Assembly (NCBI GenBank): GCA_963677085.2
Contig: CAXXFH010000003.1
Location: 558,001-622,000, forward strand
Direction of reading: 5' to 3'
Length of the DNA stretch: 64,000 bases
DNA from: G963677085 sp963677085
GTDB lineage: Bacteria; Planctomycetota; Planctomycetia; Pirellulales; Thermoguttaceae
The position numbers and the translations under genes are program-made. Below the pieces are notes generated by a model that saw only the letters and a list, made by a program, of their open reading frames with translations, ran no database searches and was not told where the DNA came from. Of the stretch, positions 7,895 through 15,764 are shown one piece after another. The stretch's first letter is position 1; each line of letters begins with the position of its first letter.

Positions 7895-8085
7895 CGCGAA
7901 GTCCAGGCCCACGAACTCGAACTGCCGGGCCTGCGTCGGCAGGTTGCGGACCTTGAACGGCAGGAATAGCGGATTCGCGAACAGATGCTGATACCGAAAG
8001 GCGTTTCGGAAAGCGGTTGATCTTCGACAATTCGGCCCATGTTAGAAGCCGCTGGGTGCTGCGAGCCCAGCGGTCTTGATCAGAC
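7895..8085 (+). repeat. Degraded duplicate of the coiled-coil gene tail, copy B
   Basis: It reads EVQAHELELPGLRRQVADLE then RQE and an in-frame TAG where copy A continues AEIREKM. It keeps the GCGGTTGATCTT..GACAATTC stretch and the hairpin AGCCGCTGGG..CCCAGCGG at about 8047-8075. There is no start, so it is not a gene. The hairpin can still serve as a terminator for the minus-strand cassette ending at 8119. Confidence 0.75.
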
Positions 8086-8118
8086 CTCTTTCCCGACCAA
8101 TCTCAGAGATCGACGACA

Positions 8119-9069
8119 TTATGCGGGAAGTTCCACTGTGTACTTCCATACCCGCGACACTCCTCTCGTCGTCTTCTTGGAGTAACCGCTGCTGAACGGA
8201 AACAGAATACTCGCGGGCTTTCCGACCCATTCATACAGGTAGAAGATTGCAAACCCCAGAGCTTGTGGCTTCGTTGCCAACGGACTCAGGTACAGATTGG
8301 TTAGACCATGCCGTGCTTCTACCGCCTCCACGGTCTCCTGCAGGACGGAAGCCGTGACGAACGGGTCATACGCTGGCGCAAATCTGCTACTGGTTGGCTC
8401 AGCTGTCCGCACTCCAACTGCCTCCTCGGCACCATATGCACGAACAACGTTCTCCTGGAACATATCAGCCCGCAGGGAAGGAAATCCAAAAAGCTGGATC
8501 TTCCTTGCGTTGTCCTTGCTTTCTGCAACCTTGGCGATCAAGTGATCGTCGTAGCCAGCCCCAATCAAGAGGAGATCCCGATCAGTATTCGTTGAGTGTA
8601 CACCCTCGTAGCCGGCAACTTGACGCACTTCCTCAATGACTAACGGCGAGAACTCGGTCTTGTCCCTTTTGGCATAGATTACTGGTTCAGAGTAAAGTGC
8701 ATCGAACTGTCGCACGCCGTGTGCCTGGAGCCATCGTACCAGGAACAGAAGGTATGGACGGATGAAGCCAGTGATATCAATGCCGATGTGCAGGTTTGTC
8801 ACGTCCTGCCCCAAAGAGTCGAAGCAATCGCGAATGAACACTGCTTCGTCCATCTGCTCACACGTGAAGAACGCTTCATTCGGCTGTTCGGCCTCATCGA
8901 ACCCATATTCCGAAAACAGAAGCCATCGCTTGGTCCTCGCGACGGCTTGGTCAAATACGAGGTGGACTCTCTCGGCAAGAGTATAGGCCGACAGGAACAC
9001 GTCCCACCCCTCCCGCCAATCCGCTTCGCGCGTGAGCGTTTCCTTGTAGAAGATAGTGTAGTCAATCAT
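8119..9069 (-). CDS. Unknown fourth component of the methyltransferase/PRTase/ATPase cassette
   Basis: The frame is open from a TTG at 9078, but ATG 9069 (MIDYTIFYKETL...) is the better start and overlaps the ATPase stop by eight bases. The product is 316 residues and I do not recognise the family. Conserved-looking patches are 'IDITGFIRPYLLFLVRWLQ' near residue 95, 'FDALYSEPVIYAKRDKTEF' near 125, 'LLLIGAGYDDHLI' near 165 and 'LFGFPSLRADMFQEN' near 190. The Rossmann-like strand/helix alternation and the GAGYDD turn suggest a nucleotide-related fold. No membrane segments. Being last in the operon, it could be the effector or a substrate-binding subunit. Confidence 0.7.
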   Translation of the reverse strand: MIDYTIFYKETLTREADWREGWDVFLSAYTLAERVHLVFDQAVARTKRWLLFSEYGFDEAEQPNEAFFTCEQMDEAVFIRDCFDSLGQDVTNLHIGIDITGFIRPYLLFLVRWLQAHGVRQFDALYSEPVIYAKRDKTEFSPLVIEEVRQVAGYEGVHSTNTDRDLLLIGAGYDDHLIAKVAESKDNARKIQLFGFPSLRADMFQENVVRAYGAEEAVGVRTAEPTSSRFAPAYDPFVTASVLQETVEAVEARHGLTNLYLSPLATKPQALGFAIFYLYEWVGKPASILFPFSSGYSKKTTRGVSRVWKYTVELPA

Positions 9070-11143
9070 TGTCGCCAAACCCTAGGAACTGTTGGCCTGA
9101 GGCATCCTTCGATGCACTTTCTGGCTTGCGCCCAAAACGCGGTGCCGTCATTCTGCTCACCCGTTCGCTGAGAACCTCTGTGAACTCACGTTTCTCTTCC
9201 GGAGCAAAGATCGCGTCAACCTCTGATGGATTCAGAGCCAGTACGCCGCGCCGGAAAATAGGCAAATCCCATCTAGGTGCAATCATACGGTTTAACTGAA
9301 GCTTGACGTCAAGCCTTTCGGAGTTGCGGTCTCGCTGTGAGCCAACATCCACAAGCAGCGACCATTTCTGAGCCAGGTCAACTCGTCGTCGGGCCTCCTC
9401 GCTGACCTGCGATAGGTCACAACTGAAAGCGCATAGGGAGCATTCGGATGGTTTGTCCGAATACCGGATTCCACGAAATAACGTGGCCAGTCTGGAAATT
9501 GCGTCCTGGACGTCAGGTCCATCGCTCCCAGTCGGTCTATGATCGCGAAAGAACCAGTTCGTGGCCTCCGACACACCCTCCATCTGTGCGTTAATTGAAA
9601 TCGGTCTATCGCGGAACGGGCGTTCCTCCTTAAACATTGCCCAAGAGCACACATTCTTGAGCGTAACTAGGAGATTCCTCGGGAGTCCCCACGACATATC
9701 GATGAAGGTTGGCAATCCGACATACCGTTGCTTCCTGTCGCATTCTCGAAATACCTGAGCTAACATGTCTGCCTTGAAATGGAGAAGCGTATCCCAGTAT
9801 CGCCCAGCCGTGGGGCGCTGTTCGAGATACGCGGCACACTCCTTCCTGATTCCCTCTGAAGCTTCAACCAGATCATTCCTGGCGTACCACTCGCGATAAA
9901 GCAGAAGCCGGTTGATCTTCTCCAAGAGTGGGAAGTCTTCACATAGCAAGCGTTCAATGACCACAGTAATGTCCGCTTCGGTCTTCACACCGGGGGCAAG
10001 GCCCAGACGCCACCCCTCCTCAAGCTGACTCTTCAGCGACTTGAAATACGGACGTTCGCGGCCTTGATACTTCTCCGAGACAAAGGAGGTAAGACTCGCT
10101 GCAAGGTCTCCTTCATCGATCACGTCGAACCACTGATTAGATGACTCCGTGGCATCCTTCAGGGCGGATGCGATAGGGGAAACGTAACCATGTTCAGCAA
10201 GACGTTTCACAATTAGTCGGACTGCAAACTTGCGATACTGTTCATCACTTCTCCTCAGAAGGGCGTCCAAGTGCAGCAATTCATACTCTGAATCCTGCTT
10301 GTTCTCCTCCTTCCCGCTGAAAGTCATATGTGTCTTGACGCCGTAGAGACGGGAGCCAATCTTGAACGTACATGGAGCCTCTTTCTCCCGAACAAGCGTG
10401 TTCACATAGGTTTGCTGTGCTTCCGAGAGGTTCTCGAATTCATCGAGCAGATAAACGAACCGGCAGTCTGACAAGGGGCGCACGTATTGAACGAGTATTT
10501 GAGGTATCCCGAATATCAAACGCCCCCGAGAAGCTTCGATTCTCACGTCCAGTCTTTGAGTGATTGAACAGTTGTTGACCGCCAGGTCAACATATCTTCT
10601 CTTGTTCGCGAGGAACTCGCTCACTTCAGCAAGCGTACCTGGGACAACTTCTGACTTCGCATCGAACAACTGATAGATGTCGTGGCTACACGAGCTCTCC
10701 GAATCACAGAAGGACTTCGCGGAAACAAGGCAGCCTCTTGCTGCATCAACAGCTAGCTGGGCGAGCCAAAGCTCAAAGTGATAAGCGAATACATCCAGCC
10801 ATGCGGCATCCTGCTGGCCCTTTCCGTTGAAGCGTGCCGAATTCAGTCCGCTGCAGCGCATATAGATTCCGAGGTACCCGTCGGACTGAATTCCCCTGAG
10901 AAGATCCTCGGTGTACCTCAGCCTCTGCGATGAGTACGAAAGGTATCGCATCAGATGTGTCTTGCCACTACCTTTGCCTCCGAGAATGTACATAGGCATA
11001 GGTGATGCTGGCTTGGCGATGCCAGCCACGCCACCGAGTTCGGAGAGGTCGACCCAGTAGCTGAGGATCTCCTCATCCGAGAAATCACTTGCCTTTGTGA
11101 CGCCAAAGGGAATCTGTTCGGGTAGAATATCTTGATCAGGCAT
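9062..11143 (-). CDS. ORC/Cdc6-like AAA+ ATPase of the defence cassette
   Basis: A 693-residue ATPase. Walker A is 'YILGGKGSGKTHLMRYLSYS' near residues 52-71. Walker B is 'FVYLLDEFENLSEAQQ' near residue 230, followed by 'FKIGSRLYGVKT', a sensor-like strand with arginine. The middle and C-terminal parts are helical, as in STAND or ORC/Cdc6-type ATPases. 'CSLCAFSCDL' near residue 590 is a possible metal-binding cysteine cluster. The start codon shares one base with the stop of the PRTase-like gene (TGATG), and the stop overlaps the fourth gene, so the products are likely made in fixed ratio. Proposed role: ATP-dependent sensing or switching in phage defence. The specific activity is inference. 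Confidence 0.75.
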   Translation of the reverse strand: MPDQDILPEQIPFGVTKASDFSDEEILSYWVDLSELGGVAGIAKPASPMPMYILGGKGSGKTHLMRYLSYSSQRLRYTEDLLRGIQSDGYLGIYMRCSGLNSARFNGKGQQDAAWLDVFAYHFELWLAQLAVDAARGCLVSAKSFCDSESSCSHDIYQLFDAKSEVVPGTLAEVSEFLANKRRYVDLAVNNCSITQRLDVRIEASRGRLIFGIPQILVQYVRPLSDCRFVYLLDEFENLSEAQQTYVNTLVREKEAPCTFKIGSRLYGVKTHMTFSGKEENKQDSEYELLHLDALLRRSDEQYRKFAVRLIVKRLAEHGYVSPIASALKDATESSNQWFDVIDEGDLAASLTSFVSEKYQGRERPYFKSLKSQLEEGWRLGLAPGVKTEADITVVIERLLCEDFPLLEKINRLLLYREWYARNDLVEASEGIRKECAAYLEQRPTAGRYWDTLLHFKADMLAQVFRECDRKQRYVGLPTFIDMSWGLPRNLLVTLKNVCSWAMFKEERPFRDRPISINAQMEGVSEATNWFFRDHRPTGSDGPDVQDAISRLATLFRGIRYSDKPSECSLCAFSCDLSQVSEEARRRVDLAQKWSLLVDVGSQRDRNSERLDVKLQLNRMIAPRWDLPIFRRGVLALNPSEVDAIFAPEEKREFTEVLSERVSRMTAPRFGRKPESASKDASGQQFLGFGDND

Positions 11144-12081
11144 CAGTAGTACACCTTGGGGTAGCGGCGAAAGATCGGTCGCCAGGGCTGACCCGCACCG
11201 TCATACCAGATAATCGGCAGCGTATTATCCGGTGTGTTGTGGTGAAAACCCAACAGCAGTTGAGATTCATCGTAGCCGACTGGATGGCTGGGAACTAGCT
11301 GGCTGCCGTAGTGTCGACAAATCTCCTCGGCGCGTTCCCGGAAAATGCCGTCTATCGAGTTCAGGAAGTACCTGGACGAGGTTGAGAAACATCGGAAGGA
11401 ATCGTCGAGCTCAAACACACACTGGATTCGATCAAACTTCGTGTCGTTCCGGAGTCGGGTCATGCCGTTCGATGTTGCGAAGAGAACGTAGTAGTGCAAT
11501 TCAGCATCTGGATCCAGGTCCTTCACTTGATCAACAATGTCACGAGAGTACATCACGCCCTGCTTTCCAGAACCACAAAGGTCGTCGACGAACACGAAAC
11601 GTTTCACTTTGGAGTTGCGGAGAGAAATCGTACCCGTTGAACGATCCCTAAGAAAAATCTGATGAGCATGAATGAAGCGAGTCTTGGGCAGGCCGTTTTC
11701 CTGGCGAAAATAGTACAGTAGGTGGCAACCGCTTTCGGAAGGGTTGCCCACTCCAAGGAAATAGGTCGATGCGAGTTCCTTCTGGAACTCCGCATCAATG
11801 AAACGACAATCTGTGAGGTCCGCGTTGCGTCTCCGGATCTGAGCAACAATTGGGTACTTGAAGAGGTCACGGTAAACGACCTTCATCAGCTCACGCATAA
11901 GCGAGCTGCCGAAATACATGAAATTCGACAGTACGTACAGTGCATGTAAACGCTCATCAGTAGGGTCCGGACTGAAGTTACCCAACCACTCCTTCACCGC
12001 CGGTTCGTGAGCCTTCGATTCCCACACCGCGTCACTGAGCAGCTTGATCTTCCGAAGCAATTCGCTGAACAAATCGTCCAT
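11143..12081 (-). CDS. Phosphoribosyltransferase-like protein (PRTase-CE type)
   Basis: A 312-residue protein. 'VKRFVFVDDLCGSGKQGVMYS' near residues 165-185 matches the PRPP-binding loop of type I phosphoribosyltransferases (hydrophobic strand, DD, then a small-residue turn), with GSGK where canonical enzymes have TG.T. Proteins of this kind beside ORC/Cdc6-like ATPases have been described as PRTase-like components of prokaryotic conflict systems. I rely on memory for that family name. The N-terminal 130 residues are helical. The ATG directly follows the methyltransferase stop (TGAATG), with GAAGGA upstream. It may bind PRPP or a nucleotide signal; whether it is catalytic is open. Confidence 0.7.
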   Translation of the reverse strand: MDDLFSELLRKIKLLSDAVWESKAHEPAVKEWLGNFSPDPTDERLHALYVLSNFMYFGSSLMRELMKVVYRDLFKYPIVAQIRRRNADLTDCRFIDAEFQKELASTYFLGVGNPSESGCHLLYYFRQENGLPKTRFIHAHQIFLRDRSTGTISLRNSKVKRFVFVDDLCGSGKQGVMYSRDIVDQVKDLDPDAELHYYVLFATSNGMTRLRNDTKFDRIQCVFELDDSFRCFSTSSRYFLNSIDGIFRERAEEICRHYGSQLVPSHPVGYDESQLLLGFHHNTPDNTLPIIWYDGAGQPWRPIFRRYPKVYY

Positions 12082-13458
12082 TCACGTTTCCTTCTTGAAG
12101 ATCAGCACCCACTCCCGTGTAATGACACTCGCGGTCGAGTTCCGCTTCGTCATGAGTCCCCGCGAGCGGATTGCATCTATTAAGCGGGCGAGTAGCAGGA
12201 AACCCTCCGCTTCGCAAATCCTTCGCAGGTAGTCTTGGGTGCGAAAGGTGTGTCCCGAAATACAGTTGTTGGCAGCGACTAACACTAGATACCCACCCGG
12301 AACCAGGACCCTGTACATTTCTCGCAGTGAGTCACGCATTTCCGTGAGGTATGTACCTGCGATGGCCGCCCTGACTCGGTCACGCCTATAGATCTGCTTC
12401 AACATCCTGTCCGCGGCCGGCACACCCGTAGCAGGTACGTCTTCGCAATCGCACTTGGGAAACTCTTCGCGGCCAATCGTCTCCGCCTTGAGTTCGCGAA
12501 GTCCAGAGCCTTGACACATGCCAAGCCAGCCAAGGCTCAGCGAGCATGCTCGGATGTACTTCTGTGCTCCCGGATATGGTGGTGAAGTGATAATCATCTG
12601 GACAGATCCCGTGTCGACGATGTGACGGGAGTCGTCGTATCCATTCCTTTGAGAATGGAGTTGCCTTGCATTTGCCTGGAGAACCCGACTCTCCGGTAGC
12701 TGTAGCGCGCTCAACGCGCGCATTCGCCGCACGTTCGCATCCACAACACCCCGAAAAACGGTCTCGACGTTAACGCGACGGAGACTCCGCAAATGTTGGT
12801 CTAACTTCTCGCGGAACATGTTCCCTTCGGGATAGTGGCCCGCACGGAGCCGCACGGGTACAGAGAGACGAGGATTGGCTAGGCTAACCTTGCGAACACA
12901 ACAAGAAAAGCACACGCGAAGGAAGTCACGGATCCGAGCATCACGGGTTCGGTCTACCGCATCCAAGATCCTGGTGAGTTGACTGACTACGTGCGGATAG
13001 AACCAGTGAGTCAAGTTGACAACTTCTGGAGTCCCTCTTCTTGGCGTCTCGGGAATACGCTGAAACAGACTTTGTACTCGTCGCTCCAAGTACTCGGCGG
13101 GCAGAGGCCGAGTCTTAACTTGTGCGATGAGCGCAGCCAATGGATTTGTGTCGCAGCCAACGGCGAAACGACCTGCTAACTGCGACTCCAGTGACACCGT
13201 GCCCGATCCACAAAAAGGATCAAACACCGTATCTCCGGGAGACGACATAATCGAATTATTAAGAAAGAACGCGGGAATATGCATCAAGAGCTTCGCTGGA
13301 TACGGATGTATCAAATGCGTGGCTCTCTCGGAATTGGCGAGGTCCGGCATGAGTCGCCGAAAATTCACGGTGACGGCTCGGCCCGACCGTTCATAACGAT
13401 CCAGCAAACGTGCCAAAGCCTCATCAGTGGCAAGTCTTAGATGGCCTCCGATTTCCAT
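12082..13458 (-). CDS. DNA methyltransferase heading the defence cassette
   Basis: A 458-residue SAM-dependent amino-methyltransferase. 'TVFDPFCGSGTVSLE' near residue 82 is the SAM-binding motif I (FxGxG) and 'MIITSPPYPGAQKY' near residue 290 is the catalytic motif IV (SPPY), typical of N6-adenine or N4-cytosine enzymes. The roughly 200 residues between them probably hold the target recognition domain, with a 'CFSCC' cluster. ATG 13458 is preferred over the upstream GTG at 13485 because GTAGGAG stands seven bases before it. No adjacent restriction endonuclease is recognisable; the next three genes take that place. It may mark self DNA for the ATPase/PRTase complex. Confidence 0.85.
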   Translation of the reverse strand: MEIGGHLRLATDEALARLLDRYERSGRAVTVNFRRLMPDLANSERATHLIHPYPAKLLMHIPAFFLNNSIMSSPGDTVFDPFCGSGTVSLESQLAGRFAVGCDTNPLAALIAQVKTRPLPAEYLERRVQSLFQRIPETPRRGTPEVVNLTHWFYPHVVSQLTRILDAVDRTRDARIRDFLRVCFSCCVRKVSLANPRLSVPVRLRAGHYPEGNMFREKLDQHLRSLRRVNVETVFRGVVDANVRRMRALSALQLPESRVLQANARQLHSQRNGYDDSRHIVDTGSVQMIITSPPYPGAQKYIRACSLSLGWLGMCQGSGLRELKAETIGREEFPKCDCEDVPATGVPAADRMLKQIYRRDRVRAAIAGTYLTEMRDSLREMYRVLVPGGYLVLVAANNCISGHTFRTQDYLRRICEAEGFLLLARLIDAIRSRGLMTKRNSTASVITREWVLIFKKET

Positions 13459-14103
13459 GTCCGCTCCTACACCGCTGTACACCAAGACGCCCTAGGGAAG
13501 CCGGCTGGCCAACCACTACTGCCAAGTCCTGGTACGAGCGCCGGAAGGGGAGGTAGAAAGGAGGACCGTCCCCGGCAGCCTCCGTCCAACTGCGATCTCA
13601 AGAACCTCGCAATTCCTCGACAAGCATCGAATCGACCGCCCAGATTAGCTACACCTAGGAACGATTCCCCCGATTTTAGGAAGAGAACGGCGCGACTACA
13701 AGAGGTCCAGAATGTCTGCAAGCCTCATCTTGACCAAGGTATCGGGGTGTCCGGAACCGAATCTGACGTGATTCTGGGAGGAGGGGAAGAGCAATTCTAG
13801 CTGAATTTAACGACCGCGGTGATTAGGCAATCCGGGTGCATCTCCGCCAACGGAAGTGATACGCATCTGAGGGTCGGAAATCGTAGTCAAGCATGCAGAA
13901 CGTACCGGGCACCTACGTTCCAAATCAGTGCAATCCGTGACCTCGCAACTCGACCCGAGAATCGCAATTCTGGGCCGCCTGCCGAGAATCCCACCATTCC
14001 TGCCAAGTTCTTCCCCTCAGCGCTTGATGTTCTTCCGCCCGCATGGCTCCTGTGTGTATGTCCCCGGGACGCAACACACACCACGAACAAGCGGAGAACA
14101 ACG
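13459..14103. other. Long divergent intergenic region
   Basis: No gene seen on either strand. It separates the methyltransferase (leftward) from the small + strand genes (rightward), so it should carry both promoters. I could not pick out convincing -35/-10 boxes. Confidence 0.4.
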
Positions 14104-14346
14104 ATGGACCACGAACGAATGAGCGGGGCGGTAGACCAAGAGGCCTTCGAACGGGCGATTCGCGAGAACCTCTCGCCCGAAGGCGTCGCGACGATCATCG
14201 CCTTTCTACAACCGGCGACGACGGCCAAGGCCCCGACCGAACAGGCAACGCGGGGCCTTCGCGAACTCGAATGGTTCACCAACACGCTGATCGACCTTCT
14301 TGGGGTCGCCGAGTACAACCGCCTGCTCGACGAATTGGGGCTGTAA
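14104..14346 (+). CDS. Hypothetical small protein (80 aa)
   Basis: An 80-residue, mostly helical acidic protein starting at ATG 14104 with GGAG nine bases upstream. It has no recognised domain. The pattern 'LEWFTNTLIDLLGVAEYNRLLDELGL' at its C-terminus is an amphipathic helix pair. GC-rich hairpins (GCCCC..GGGGC, then CCCGCGG..CCGCGGG) follow the stop before the HARE-HTH gene. Confidence 0.5.
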   Translation: MDHERMSGAVDQEAFERAIRENLSPEGVATIIAFLQPATTAKAPTEQATRGLRELEWFTNTLIDLLGVAEYNRLLDELGL

Positions 14347-14439
14347 GCCGAAACGCCCCAGCGAGGGGCGTCGCCCGCGGGTGGTTCCGCGGGCCTGAAG
14401 ATGGCAGCCAATCATCGCCCCAATCAAAGGAGCCAAACC

Positions 14440-14718
14440 ATGGCAACCAAGAAGAAGACCAGTACCAAGAAGACCACGCCCGCCAAGAAGCTGAGCCAAA
14501 TCGAAGCAGCACAGAAGGTGCTCGCCGCAAGCAGGAAGCCGATGACATGCCAGGAGATGGTCGACGCAATGACCGCCAAGCGATTGTGGAAGTCGCCCGG
14601 CGGCAAGACCCCGCATGCGACGCTCTACGCTTCGATCCTGCGCGATCTGACGAAAGGCAAGGACGCCCGGTTCAAGAAGGTCGGCCCGGGCAAGTTCACG
14701 TTGAAGAAGCAGCGGTAG
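14440..14718 (+). CDS. HARE-HTH domain small protein
   Basis: 92 residues from ATG 14440, chosen because AAAGGAG lies just upstream; the frame is open from 14401. A lysine-rich tail (MATKKKTSTKKTTPAKK) precedes one HARE-HTH winged-helix domain: 'SQIEAAQKVLAASRKPMTCQ', then EMV.AM..K.LW....GKTPHATLYASILRDL, then 'RFKKVGPGKFTL'. This is the HB1/ASXL/restriction-endonuclease HTH, known to be fused to restriction and chromatin proteins and thought to read DNA modification. The free-standing lysine-tailed form probably binds DNA non-specifically or at modified sites. It lies between the methyltransferase cassette and the recombinase. Confidence 0.8.
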   Translation: MATKKKTSTKKTTPAKKLSQIEAAQKVLAASRKPMTCQEMVDAMTAKRLWKSPGGKTPHATLYASILRDLTKGKDARFKKVGPGKFTLKKQR

Positions 14719-14853
14719 CGCTGAGTTTGCATCGCTCGTGAGACTGACGCCCGCCGATGGGCGTCTTTCTCGTTGGCTGGTATTGTGATAGATTCTGGCG
14801 CTGGGGTCATAGGAGGACTTGGTTTCCAGCTCTTCATCGCGGGGGAACACGTT

Positions 14854-15546
14854 ATGTTCAAGCTCGATGTCGACATGGCTCTCGTTTACGTGGATCCGAT
14901 GGTAGAGCAAGGGCCGGGCATCTGCGTTACGCGACAGTTCGAGCTTCCGTTTGCGCCATATCCTGGTCTGCTGCTTAACGGGCGCAGTCTGAACGATGCG
15001 GACATTGCGTTGGGATTCAAGATCGACGAGATCACATGGGATGTCGACCGCGAATTGTTCTTCGGACAGTCCAGTCTCACAAGCTTCGATCTCCCAATAG
15101 CATTCATTCCTATGGAGATCCGCAGTTGGCTTGATCGCGGATGGCGGTTTGGGAGCTATGAAGATGCCTATGGCAAGCCCGATGGGCGATCAAAGCGGAC
15201 AGCACGCAAACGGATCAAGTGCGAATGGAATTGGCGCGAAGACGAAGATGTCGTCAACCGATGGCCACAAATGAGCTCGCAAGCGAGGCCAGCGAGCTTC
15301 AATACTCTATTGAGGGCGCTCGTCCGGGAAATGGCGCGTCTGCAGAACAACGTGTCCGTGGCTTATGCAATGGCCAAGACAAAGAGGTTCTTCACTGAAA
15401 CGGAACTCAAGAGCAACGACGAAGGGCCTGCGAACAAATTCCGCAATGCTCAAGCAGAGTTCGATGGAATGGACTTCGAACAGCAGTACGATTGGAAGCA
15501 GGGCGTCATCCGAAGGTATCCGCGTCTGGAAGACTTTCTCTTGTAG
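14854..15546 (+). CDS. Hypothetical protein (230 aa)
   Basis: ATG 14854 (MFKLDVDMALVYVD...) is taken as start because GGGGGAA stands six to seven bases upstream; an in-frame ATG at 14773 has no ribosome site. I do not recognise the 230-residue soluble protein. The N-terminal half is strand-rich. The C-terminal half is charged and helical ('LLRALVREMARLQNNVSVAYAM', 'AQAEFDGMDFEQQYDW'). Base use is somewhat less GC-rich than the recombinase next to it, consistent with cargo. Confidence 0.55.
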   Translation: MFKLDVDMALVYVDPMVEQGPGICVTRQFELPFAPYPGLLLNGRSLNDADIALGFKIDEITWDVDRELFFGQSSLTSFDLPIAFIPMEIRSWLDRGWRFGSYEDAYGKPDGRSKRTARKRIKCEWNWREDEDVVNRWPQMSSQARPASFNTLLRALVREMARLQNNVSVAYAMAKTKRFFTETELKSNDEGPANKFRNAQAEFDGMDFEQQYDWKQGVIRRYPRLEDFLL

Positions 15547-15689
15547 TCGAGTTCGAAGACACATCGGGCGGACGCCCGATCTTCTTCTGGCCGGATGTGC
15601 ATTCTGGCCAAATCGTCTTTCCCGCAACAGGCCAAAGTCCCGCGACGTGGGCCAACATCTCAGGGCCTGGATTGATTGCACCCCGTTGA
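15492..15689 (+). CDS. Possible small overlapping ORF
   Basis: A 65-residue frame overlapping the end of the previous gene. The part after 15546 (FEDTSGGRPIFFWPDVHSG, then ATGQSPATWANISGPGLIAPR) reads like real protein, with aromatic and Gly/Pro-rich turns, but there is no good ribosome site. It could be a decayed gene 3' end. Low confidence. Confidence 0.25.
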   Translation: MEAGRHPKVSASGRLSLVVEFEDTSGGRPIFFWPDVHSGQIVFPATGQSPATWANISGPGLIAPR

Positions 15690-15764
15690 GGTAAGTGTGT
15701 GTCCTGGCGTGCGCGGTGCGGTTGCCGCGACGACCCCAAGACCCCATTCACACAAGGAGATGCC

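Noticed and set aside
15699..15764. Upstream in-frame extension of the first serine recombinase
   Set aside because: The 22 extra residues are not recombinase-like, and AAGGAG lies directly before ATG 15765.
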